A stretch of 64,000 bases of DNA, taken from Candidatus Saccharimonadota bacterium. GTDB taxonomy: Bacteria; Patescibacteriota; Saccharimonadia; Saccharimonadales; Saccharimonadaceae. The translations under genes and the position numbers were made by a program. The notes under the pieces are model-generated. The model had not been told where the DNA came from. It ran no database searches and worked only from the letters and a program-made list of their open reading frames with translations. Of the stretch, positions 35,511 through 42,955 are shown one piece after another (the first letter of the stretch is position 1; every line of letters begins with the position of its first letter). Location: contig JAFWHS010000016.1 of the NCBI GenBank assembly GCA_017511925.1, positions 1 to 64,000 on the forward strand, read 5' to 3'.

Positions 35511-37976
35511 TGCTGCATAAACCGCTGCTTTATCATCCGCAATTAGTTTCAATCTTGCCTCAATCTCATTTTTGCCTATTTCTATTGCCCGCTTCAGAGC
35601 CGGGTCATCTTTCATTGGCATAAAGAAATCTTTCCAAGCCTCATACTCACTTTCAGTTCTAATCATATTCGCCGTATAACGCGGATAATCATCCATTGAT
35701 TTATCACCCGCCATCTTTTTTACATCTTCCCAATGCTGCCTTAGCCACAAAAATGCCCCATCGCGAGAATGCCTATTTCTATACATATATATAAATAAAT
35801 GCGTTTGATCCTGTGGCTTCACTACTTCAATTTCCCCCAAAAGCCCCAACATTTTCTTCAAAACTTCCGGATTTTTCGAAATCGTTCCCGCAAACAAAAG
35901 TTCAAACTTAATTTCCGGATCAGCTTGCTTTTGATAATCCTCTACATATTTGTCCACAATTTCTGGTTCTAGATAAATCTTGGCCTCCAAAATATCTTCA
36001 CGAATTTCTGGGTCCATTTCATCATAATTTTCACAATACAAATCCGCTAATTCTTCAATATGCTTCTTATTTTCCGCATAATAATCTAGAGTTAGCAAAA
36101 CCGCACGCAATCTAATCGTGTTCTCGTCATCATTTTTCTTAGTAACAAGACCAATTTGTGCCAACTTTGGCCGTACCAATTCACCAATAAATTTCTTAAA
36201 TTCCTGCTCTTCTTCCGAATCGGTATCAAAGAAAAATTTCAAATTACCCACGATCGACAAAATAATATTCCAAACCGCCGCCGCATCTTCATTTTTAAAT
36301 TTTTCAATCAATGGAATCAAAGATGCCGCACTTGCCAAATCTGTCTGCGCAATTAAATTTCTATCTATGAGTAAGCGAATTTTCTCTTCCAAACCTAGCT
36401 CATCAAATTTATTTAATCTCTCTCCAAACTCCGCTTCAGACAAATTTAAAACATAATGCCCAGACATATCTTCGGTAATTTTCGGCAGCGGCCAATCCGA
36501 TTTTTTCATTGGGCCATCTAGCAAAAATCTTTTCTGATCATATTCATCAAAATCACCTTTTTTATTAGTAATCACCGGATATCCTGGTTTATCAATAAAA
36601 GCATGCATCATTTTGCCAACGTCAAACTCCGCATAAGGCAAAAGTGCAGCCCACAAATCATCGCCCACCGTATTTTGATATTTATATTTCTCAAAATAAT
36701 CCTTCAAGCCTTTACAAAAATCTTCCCACCCCATCGCTCTTATTACCATCAACATTAATCTAGCACCCTTAGAATATACAATCGCCGGATCAAACAATGT
36801 AGCAATCTCCGCCGGGTTATGCACTTCTTGATGTACCGACTGCACATCTTTGTGCGAATCTCGAATCAACGCTAAATACGAATCACCCGTAAAAAATCCT
36901 TCAAATATTTTATATTCTGGATGTGCCGCATCCACTGCATAATATTCCATTACGCTAGCAAAAGATTCATTAAGCCACAAATCATCCCACCACTCCATCG
37001 TCACGAGATCACCAAACCATTGATGCGAAAGCTCATGCGCTACAGTCAATGCCACACCTTTTTTCGTGCCTAGAGTTGCCGACTTTCCGGCCAGCAGCAT
37101 AGATTCTCGATATGTTACCAACCCCCAATTTTCCATCGCTCCCGCTTCAAAATCCGGTAACGCCACCTGATCTAACTTCGACAGTGGATAAGGTACCCCA
37201 AAATTATCATCATAAAATTCTAAAGATTTTGCCGCAATCTCATTCGCAAAATCCACCGCATCAATATCTTGATTCAAGGCTGCATAAGTTGTAATCTCTA
37301 CCCCATGCGCATTTTTAATCGTCTTCCCATGAAATTTCCCAATCACCCACGCGAGCAAATATGTACTCATCCTCGGCGTCGGTTCAAATATGGTAGTGTT
37401 GATGCCAGAAGCAAAGGTTGATTCAGGGTATTTCGGAGGCTGCTGCCGAGACATAGGGGTCGAGCCCCGTGAAGACGGGCGCGAGAACCCCGGCCCTGAA
37501 GCGACCTTTACTTCTGGCATATTAGACAGCACCACATCATCTTTATATGGCGTTGTTATCGCAAGTTCAAACACCGCCTTTGCTGCCGGCTCATCAATAC
37601 AAGGGAATGCTTCTCTGGCATAATGACTCTCAAACTGTGTCGCCACTATCACCTCTGTTTTACCCCCATACTCATACGTAGAAATATACGCTCCCTGCAT
37701 ATTTTCATTCAGAGAGCCATGATACCCTATTTTGATAGCAACTTCGCCCCTAGGTACCTTAAAAAGCGTCAAAACACCATCTGTCACATCAAAATCCACT
37801 TTTTCCTCACCAATCAATACTTCATCAACAGATAAGCCCACTGCATGAAATTTCACATTTTCGGCTTTTGCTGCGCCTCTCACTTCCACTGCGCCAGATA
37901 TAGTCTTTTTATACTTATCAATCACCAAATCTAAGCTATATTTCTCTGGTACAAAATAATCTAATAACCTTTCCAT
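35493..37976 (-). CDS. pepN: M1-family zinc aminopeptidase (PepN-like) carrying an in-frame palindromic insert
   Basis: 827 residues. GAMENWGLVTYRE (substrate loop), HELSHQWFGDLVTMEWWDD and downstream NESFA (zinc ligands and catalytic Glu) define an M1 aminopeptidase; an ERAP1-like helical C-terminal domain follows. It trims N-terminal residues from peptides, useful for a peptide-scavenging cell. Between SNMPE and TPRMSTYLLA the family normally has about 22 residues; here there are about 46. The extra part (residues about 152-192) is encoded by a GC-rich 119-nt inverted repeat (see the separate entry). GGAGGAAA precedes the ATG. Confidence 0.95.
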   Translation of the reverse strand: MERLLDYFVPEKYSLDLVIDKYKKTISGAVEVRGAAKAENVKFHAVGLSVDEVLIGEEKVDFDVTDGVLTLFKVPRGEVAIKIGYHGSLNENMQGAYISTYEYGGKTEVIVATQFESHYAREAFPCIDEPAAKAVFELAITTPYKDDVVLSNMPEVKVASGPGFSRPSSRGSTPMSRQQPPKYPESTFASGINTTIFEPTPRMSTYLLAWVIGKFHGKTIKNAHGVEITTYAALNQDIDAVDFANEIAAKSLEFYDDNFGVPYPLSKLDQVALPDFEAGAMENWGLVTYRESMLLAGKSATLGTKKGVALTVAHELSHQWFGDLVTMEWWDDLWLNESFASVMEYYAVDAAHPEYKIFEGFFTGDSYLALIRDSHKDVQSVHQEVHNPAEIATLFDPAIVYSKGARLMLMVIRAMGWEDFCKGLKDYFEKYKYQNTVGDDLWAALLPYAEFDVGKMMHAFIDKPGYPVITNKKGDFDEYDQKRFLLDGPMKKSDWPLPKITEDMSGHYVLNLSEAEFGERLNKFDELGLEEKIRLLIDRNLIAQTDLASAASLIPLIEKFKNEDAAAVWNIILSIVGNLKFFFDTDSEEEQEFKKFIGELVRPKLAQIGLVTKKNDDENTIRLRAVLLTLDYYAENKKHIEELADLYCENYDEMDPEIREDILEAKIYLEPEIVDKYVEDYQKQADPEIKFELLFAGTISKNPEVLKKMLGLLGEIEVVKPQDQTHLFIYMYRNRHSRDGAFLWLRQHWEDVKKMAGDKSMDDYPRYTANMIRTESEYEAWKDFFMPMKDDPALKRAIEIGKNEIEARLKLIADDKAAVYAALKKIL
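37402..37520. repeat. Palindromic element inserted in frame within pepN
   Basis: Two arms of 27 nt, 37402-37428 and 37494-37520, are inverted repeats with 24 matches (each arm reads ATGCCAGAAG, one base, AAAGGT and so on towards the centre). The 65-nt centre is much richer in G+C than the gene and folds again: GGGGT/ACCCC enclosing GCCCGT-CTTC-ACGGG. The reading frame stays open through it, adding about 25-40 residues to a surface loop of the N-terminal beta domain. The design matches the Rickettsia palindromic elements in form; no sequence relationship is claimed. Confidence 0.75.
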
Positions 37977-37998
37977 TTTCCTCCTAAATGCACGTTAG

Positions 37999-39936
37999 TT
38001 AATGCAATTTTACGTTTGTTGGCAACTTTGCATCTTTCAAAATCGGCGCAAGCTCCGCCTCTTCCAAAGTCTCTGACTTTAGTAGTTCTTCTGCCAATTT
38101 ATCCAAGACTACCTTATTCGCCTTCAATACTTCCTCGGCCCGCTTCGCTGCTTCATCGGATAAAATTTTTATTTCCGAATCAATTAATTCAGCCGTTTTC
38201 TCAGAATATGGCTTCCCGGTAGTAATTGTATAATAACCAGTAGCTTCAGACGGGAACACGATATTTCTCGTATTTTTACCCATCCCCTCTTCCACAATCA
38301 TAGATTTAGCCAGTTCTGCCACATTTCTTAAATCCGAAGAAGCGCCGGTAGTTACAGCATCAGTTCCAAAAATTAGCTTCTCTGCTACACGGCCACCCAT
38401 TGCCCGCGCCAAAATATCCTTAAGTTCATAAATGCTCTTATAACTTCTATCCTCTGGTGGCAAAAACCAAGTCACGCCACCAGTTTGCCCACGCGGAATG
38501 ATAGTCACTTTATGCACTGGGTCAGAATCTGGCAACACATGCCCGACTATCGCATGACCCGCCTCATGGTAAGCCGTAATCTTACGTTCCTTTTCATTCA
38601 TTACCTTACTCTTGCGTTCAGGTCCAATCGCCACTCTTTCAAACGCTTCCGTCACATCCGCGTTCGATATTGCCTTATGGCCCTCACGCGCCGCCGTAAT
38701 TGCTGCTTCATTTGCCACATTTGCAAGATCCGCACCACTAGATCCCGCCGTCTTTTTTGCAAGAGATTCCAAATCTACATCAGCCTCCACCGGCTTACCC
38801 CTAAAGTGTACTTTCAAAATTTCCAAACGATCTTTTCTTTCTGGCAAAGTTACGTTCACATGACGATCAAACCGCCCAGGACGTAAAAGCGCTTTATCCA
38901 ACATATCTACCCGGTTCGTCGCTGCCATTACAATCACGCCACTGTCATTATCAAACCCGTCCATCTCTACCAAAATCTGATTTAAAGTCTGCTCATCCTC
39001 ACGGCCGGCACCACCTCTTGCATCACGTTTGTGTGCTACTGCATCAATTTCATCTATAAATATAATAGATGGCGCATTTTTCTTAGCTTTACTAAATAAA
39101 TCTCTTACTCTTGATGCACCCACGCCCACAAACATTTCCGCAAACTCAGAACCCGAAATAGAGAAGAACGGCACATCAGCCTCACCAGCCACTGCCCGAG
39201 CCATTAAAGTCTTACCAGTACCCGGATCACCTGCGAGCAACACACCACGCGGTATCTTAGCGCCCAATTTTTCATATTTCTTCGGATTCTTCAAGAAATC
39301 CACTATTTCAGTCAAATCCTGTTTTGCCGATTCATTACCAGCCACATCCTTAAAAGTTACCTTTTTCTTATCAGGACCATAAAGTTGAGCCCTTGCCTTA
39401 CCAAAAGAAAGTGACTGACTATTCGCGCTGCTCGCCTGTCGCATCATCCAAGAGAAGAATATTACCAACGCCAAAATTGGCAACACCGTTAGTGCTACAT
39501 CCAGCACTATTCCGCCAACGTTTACATCTTCCTTATATTCAATTGTGGGATAAGTCTCTTCGCACTTTGTTAATTCTTCCCCAGTTTCGCCATCACAATA
39601 ATTTATCAAGCCTTGATCATATAATGTTCCAGACGGATCTTTCCGTGAAGTTTCAGTCGGGACATCTTTACCTTTTAATGTGATATCCAGTGTATCACCT
39701 ATCACAGTAATTTTCGCAATATTACCATCAGGATCGTTCGCGCGCTGAATCACTTCCGAAATCGGTACTTCAGTTTTCTTTGCATTATCAGTATTCATAT
39801 TAGTGATAAAAAACATTGCCAAACATACTAATAGAAACGTAAAGATCACACTCCTTAGCATATTGGAGCGACTCATATTTGGTTGTGCGCCATTCTTCAT
39901 TCTGTTATTCGTTTTCTTCGGTATATTTTCCGCCAC
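37999..39936 (-). CDS. ftsH: ATP-dependent zinc metalloprotease FtsH
   Basis: 645 residues. Two membrane segments (about 26-46 and 148-168) enclose an outer domain; then AAA+ with Walker A GDPGTGKT, SRH ATNRVDMLDKALLRPGRFDR and the zinc motif HEAGHA near 430. It degrades membrane and some soluble proteins. The outer domain includes a cysteine pair (CDGETGEELTKC). AGGAG precedes the ATG. Confidence 0.97.
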   Translation of the reverse strand: MAENIPKKTNNRMKNGAQPNMSRSNMLRSVIFTFLLVCLAMFFITNMNTDNAKKTEVPISEVIQRANDPDGNIAKITVIGDTLDITLKGKDVPTETSRKDPSGTLYDQGLINYCDGETGEELTKCEETYPTIEYKEDVNVGGIVLDVALTVLPILALVIFFSWMMRQASSANSQSLSFGKARAQLYGPDKKKVTFKDVAGNESAKQDLTEIVDFLKNPKKYEKLGAKIPRGVLLAGDPGTGKTLMARAVAGEADVPFFSISGSEFAEMFVGVGASRVRDLFSKAKKNAPSIIFIDEIDAVAHKRDARGGAGREDEQTLNQILVEMDGFDNDSGVIVMAATNRVDMLDKALLRPGRFDRHVNVTLPERKDRLEILKVHFRGKPVEADVDLESLAKKTAGSSGADLANVANEAAITAAREGHKAISNADVTEAFERVAIGPERKSKVMNEKERKITAYHEAGHAIVGHVLPDSDPVHKVTIIPRGQTGGVTWFLPPEDRSYKSIYELKDILARAMGGRVAEKLIFGTDAVTTGASSDLRNVAELAKSMIVEEGMGKNTRNIVFPSEATGYYTITTGKPYSEKTAELIDSEIKILSDEAAKRAEEVLKANKVVLDKLAEELLKSETLEEAELAPILKDAKLPTNVKLH

Positions 39937-39986
39937 TTTTTCTTCTCCTTAATATATCTATTCTAACATAATTTCATAAACTATGA

Positions 39987-39992
39987 TATAAT
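39987..39992 (+). promoter_or_regulatory. Promoter of the tRNA-Pro cluster
   Basis: TATAAT preceded by TGA (extended -10), 11 bp before the first tRNA-Pro. It lies in the gap between ftsH (minus) and the tRNAs. Confidence 0.6.
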
Positions 39993-40003
39993 AAGGTTAC
40001 CGT

Positions 40004-40079
40004 CTGGGTGTAGCACAGTTGGTAGCGCGCGACGTTTGGGACGTCGAGGTCGCAGGTTCAAGTCCTGTCACCCAGACCA
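40004..40079 (+). tRNA. tRNA-Pro (anticodon UGG)
   Basis: 76 nt with encoded CCA. Acceptor CTGGGTG pairs with CACCCAG, discriminator A. The anticodon arm CGACG-TTTGGGA-CGTCG gives UGG. T arm CAGG-TTCAAGT-CCTG. Confidence 0.95.
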
Positions 40080-40097
40080 TTTTTTAAGTAACCACAC

Positions 40098-40173
40098 CTG
40101 GGTGTGGCGCAGTTGGTAGCGCGCAGCGTTCGGGACGCTGAGGTCGTCAGTTCAAGTCTGATCACCCAGACCA
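40098..40173 (+). tRNA. tRNA-Pro (anticodon CGG)
   Basis: 76 nt with encoded CCA. Same acceptor stem as the preceding tRNA-Pro. The anticodon arm CAGCG-TTCGGGA-CGCTG gives CGG. The T stem differs (TCAG/CTGA), so it is not a simple recent copy. Confidence 0.95.
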
Positions 40174-40184
40174 CACGGAAATAC

Positions 40185-40259
40185 CGGGGGTTAGCGCAGT
40201 GGTAGCGCGTACGTCTGGGGGGCGTGAGGTCGCCAGTTCGATCCTGGTACCCCCGACCA
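40185..40259 (+). tRNA. tRNA-Pro (anticodon GGG)
   Basis: 75 nt with encoded CCA. Acceptor CGGGGGT pairs with ACCCCCG, discriminator A. The anticodon loop CTGGGGG gives GGG, with a stem (TACGT/GCGTG) that has wobble pairs at both ends. Confidence 0.92.
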
Positions 40260-40263
40260 CAAA

Positions 40264-40288
40264 GCACACTTTAGGTGTCTTTTTTTTA
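40264..40288 (+). terminator. Probable terminator of the tRNA-Pro cluster
   Basis: A short hairpin (ACAC/GTGT) directly followed by a run of eight T. The stem is weak. The T run overlaps the stop codon of the convergent 40286-40621 gene. Confidence 0.5.
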
Positions 40289-40621
40289 TTCTTCTATTCC
40301 CAACTTTTCGTCGCTTAACGCCGAAGCGTCAAAAGGATTCTTATACGCATCTATTGCTTTTATTTCAGACTCTAATTTTTCAATATATTCATCAAGTATT
40401 TCTTTCGTCACCGGGCCACTTTTTTCAAATTCATACTCTTCCTCTTCCGTGTCCACCTCTTGTTCTATCTCTTCATCATCAGGCAAAAATCCCGGTCGCG
40501 ATCTATCAAGATAAATATCACCAGAATTATGATAAATCGCTAACGATACACCAGTAGTCGCAACCGCAACTAATGACGCCGCAATACCCAAAATTACCAA
40601 ATTTCTACCGCCACGCGTCAT
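40286..40621 (-). CDS. Small membrane-anchored acidic protein
   Basis: 111 residues, not recognised. Basic N-terminus, one membrane segment (LVILGIAASLVAVATTGVSLAI, about 8-29), then a very acidic outer part (DDEEIEQEVDTEEEEYEFE) and a helical end. The start overlaps the stop of the upstream 164-residue gene by 4 bp (ATGA), so they form a two-gene unit. Confidence 0.75.
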   Translation of the reverse strand: MTRGGRNLVILGIAASLVAVATTGVSLAIYHNSGDIYLDRSRPGFLPDDEEIEQEVDTEEEEYEFEKSGPVTKEILDEYIEKLESEIKAIDAYKNPFDASALSDEKLGIEE

Positions 40622-41112
40622 AATCTGCCCTCCAAAATTTTCAAATCATCAATCTGATTAAGGGCCAAAGATCTTAATTTATCTGCATCTTTTGCCACCA
40701 ATTCACGCTTTTTTCTCGTACTCACTAACTTTTCATAAAATAATCCCGGCTCTTCCTTGCAATTTGTCGCCACCAAATCCTCTAATTCTTTTTGATATTC
40801 TACATAATCAATCATAAAATTCGTCCGCGTCTTTGCAAAATCATTCTGGTTGCTAATCAATTCCGAATTAGATAAATTATTTTCTACCAATCTCACATTC
40901 AGCGGAGTTATAAATTTATTCAAAATATTTTCATAATATCTGCCAAGATATACTCTTGCTCGCGAATCATCTCTCTGCACAGATTTCAAGCTGTCCCTTA
41001 AACTATCGCAATGATCTACTATAGCTTTCTCCTGACTATCCGATATTGCAAACACTGGCAAAGCCACCAAACTCGCCACCAAAACAATCATCGTAAATAG
41101 AAATCGTTTCAT
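40618..41112 (-). CDS. Secreted alpha-helical protein
   Basis: 164 residues, not recognised. A signal peptide (about 1-22, cut near PVFA-IS) precedes an all-helical mature domain with two cysteines (VDHCDSLRDS and VATNCKEE) that could form a disulfide. Regular charged heptads suggest a helical bundle. The promoter is leaderless: TGATATAAT, 6 nt, ATG. It is coupled to the acidic anchored protein downstream, a possible partner. Confidence 0.78.
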   Translation of the reverse strand: MKRFLFTMIVLVASLVALPVFAISDSQEKAIVDHCDSLRDSLKSVQRDDSRARVYLGRYYENILNKFITPLNVRLVENNLSNSELISNQNDFAKTRTNFMIDYVEYQKELEDLVATNCKEEPGLFYEKLVSTRKKRELVAKDADKLRSLALNQIDDLKILEGRL

Positions 41113-41118
41113 ATCACG

Positions 41119-41124
41119 ATTATA
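41119..41124 (-). promoter_or_regulatory. Leaderless -10 of the secreted helical protein gene
   Basis: TATAAT with TGA upstream, 6 nt (CGTGAT) before the ATG at 41112. It sits between this gene and the lepA stop codon. Confidence 0.62.
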
Positions 41125-41130
41125 TCACGA

Positions 41131-42900
41131 CTAATCTCTTTTTAACATTACAGTAAAGGCTTCGCTAGGTATATCAATCTTCCCAAATCTCTTCATCCTT
41201 GCCTTTCCTTTTTTCTGTTTTGCTAGCAATTTCGCCTTGCGGTCCCTATCCCCGGTATGTATTTTCACAGTCACATCTTTACGATATGCGCCAATCGTCT
41301 CTCTTGCAATAATTCTCGCGCCAATCGCCGCCTGTAAAGCTACTTCAAAATTTTGCCTTGGTATTACTTCTTTCAATTTTTTAGTTACTTCTCGTCCTAT
41401 CGCATCTGCCTCGCTCCTATGCGCCATCACGCTGAGTGCATCTATCCTATTTCCAGCCACCAAAAAATCTACTCTTACTAAATCCTCTGCCTTATATCCA
41501 TTTAATTCATAATTAAATGATGCATAGCCGCTCGTCGCAGATTTTAATTGATCATAAAAATCTGTCAAAAGATTTGCCATCGGTGCTTCAAAATCAATCA
41601 CTGCCCTGTCTTCAATATATCCTAAATTGGTTTGATGCCCACGTTTTTCGTTAATTAAATTCAGCACATTACCGATCATTGGCTTCGGCACAATAATCTC
41701 ACCTTTCACCCAAGGTTCACGAATCTCCGCCACTTCCGAAATATCTGGCAAATCCGCCGCGGATTTTATTTCCTTAACTATGCCATTCGCCATTACTACT
41801 TCATAATTTGTAGACGGATTCGTCACAATAAGATCTAACCCAAACTCACGTTCCAACCTCTCACGGATAATATCCATATGAAGAAGCCCCAAAAATCCTA
41901 TTCGAAGCCCAAATCCTAAAACTGGTGAATTTTCTGGCTCAAATCTCAAAGCCGAATCAGACAAACTCAATTTTTCAATCGCCTCTTTCAAATCTTTATA
42001 TTGATCATTAGAAACGGGGAAAAACCCAGCATACACAAAAGGCAGTACATTTTTATAACCCGGCAAAGGCTCTAAGGCCGGCTTTTTTGCCAAAGTCACC
42101 GTATCGCCTACTTTTGCTTCGCGTGTAGTTTTTAAATTCGTCACAATATATCCGATCTCACCTGCCGACAATTTCTCACGTGAGCTCATTTTTGGCGTCA
42201 ACACCCCAACTTCAAGCGCCAAACCTTTATGCTCTGCCGCCATCATCAAAATTTCAGAATTTTTAGCAATCTCCCCCTCAAACACTCTCACATAAAGCAC
42301 CACCCCACGATAATCATCAAAATATGAGTCAAAAATCAATGCTTTTGTATAATCTGAATCATTTATTTTTAAATTATCTAAACTAACAATTCTGTCTAGA
42401 ATTTTATCAACCCCATATCCAGTCTTTCCCGAAACCTCAATAATATCTTCCCGTTTACATCCGAGCAAATTAATTATCTGCGCCGCAACCCCCTCCACAT
42501 CTGCCGCCGGCAAATCAATCTTATTTATCACCGGAATAATCGTTAAATCTTGTTCCAAAGCAAGGTATACATTAGCTAAAGTCTGCGCCTGTATACCCTG
42601 AGTCGCATCCACCACCAAGACCGCCGCTTCTACAGCCTGCAAACTCCGTGATACCTCATACGAAAAGTCCACATGCCCCGGCGTATCTATCAGGTTCAGC
42701 GTATATCCTTTCCACTTCATCGTTACAGGAGCTAGTTTGATCGTAATCCCCTTCTCTCGCTCCAATTCCATTGAATCAAGAAGCTGCGACTGCATCTCGC
42801 GTTTAGAAACTGTACCAGTCAGCTCCATCATCCTATCCGCAATCGTACTCTTACCGTGATCAATATGCGCAATTATACAAAAATTCCGTATCTTATCCAT
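41131..42900 (-). CDS. lepA: Elongation factor 4 (LepA)
   Basis: 589 residues. GTPase domain IAHIDHGKSTIADRMM, DTPGHVDFSYEV and INKIDLP; EF-G-like domains II, III and V; and the LepA-specific C-terminal domain (LLAKQKKGKARMKRFG). It acts on stalled ribosomes under stress. The promoter is CATAAT with TGC upstream, 6 nt from the ATG, leaderless. Confidence 0.97.
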   Translation of the reverse strand: MDKIRNFCIIAHIDHGKSTIADRMMELTGTVSKREMQSQLLDSMELEREKGITIKLAPVTMKWKGYTLNLIDTPGHVDFSYEVSRSLQAVEAAVLVVDATQGIQAQTLANVYLALEQDLTIIPVINKIDLPAADVEGVAAQIINLLGCKREDIIEVSGKTGYGVDKILDRIVSLDNLKINDSDYTKALIFDSYFDDYRGVVLYVRVFEGEIAKNSEILMMAAEHKGLALEVGVLTPKMSSREKLSAGEIGYIVTNLKTTREAKVGDTVTLAKKPALEPLPGYKNVLPFVYAGFFPVSNDQYKDLKEAIEKLSLSDSALRFEPENSPVLGFGLRIGFLGLLHMDIIRERLEREFGLDLIVTNPSTNYEVVMANGIVKEIKSAADLPDISEVAEIREPWVKGEIIVPKPMIGNVLNLINEKRGHQTNLGYIEDRAVIDFEAPMANLLTDFYDQLKSATSGYASFNYELNGYKAEDLVRVDFLVAGNRIDALSVMAHRSEADAIGREVTKKLKEVIPRQNFEVALQAAIGARIIARETIGAYRKDVTVKIHTGDRDRKAKLLAKQKKGKARMKRFGKIDIPSEAFTVMLKRD

Positions 42901-42906
42901 ATCTAT

Positions 42907-42912
42907 ATTATG
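42907..42912 (-). promoter_or_regulatory. Leaderless -10 of lepA
   Basis: CATAAT preceded by TGC, then 6 nt (ATAGAT) and the lepA ATG. Confidence 0.55.
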
Positions 42913-42955
42913 GCATAAACCCCTATTTTATCAAAGCATAAACAATAAATATATA

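Noticed and set aside
37402-37520. Self-splicing intron in pepN
   Set aside because: No group I or II core, far too short, and the reading frame is open through the element.
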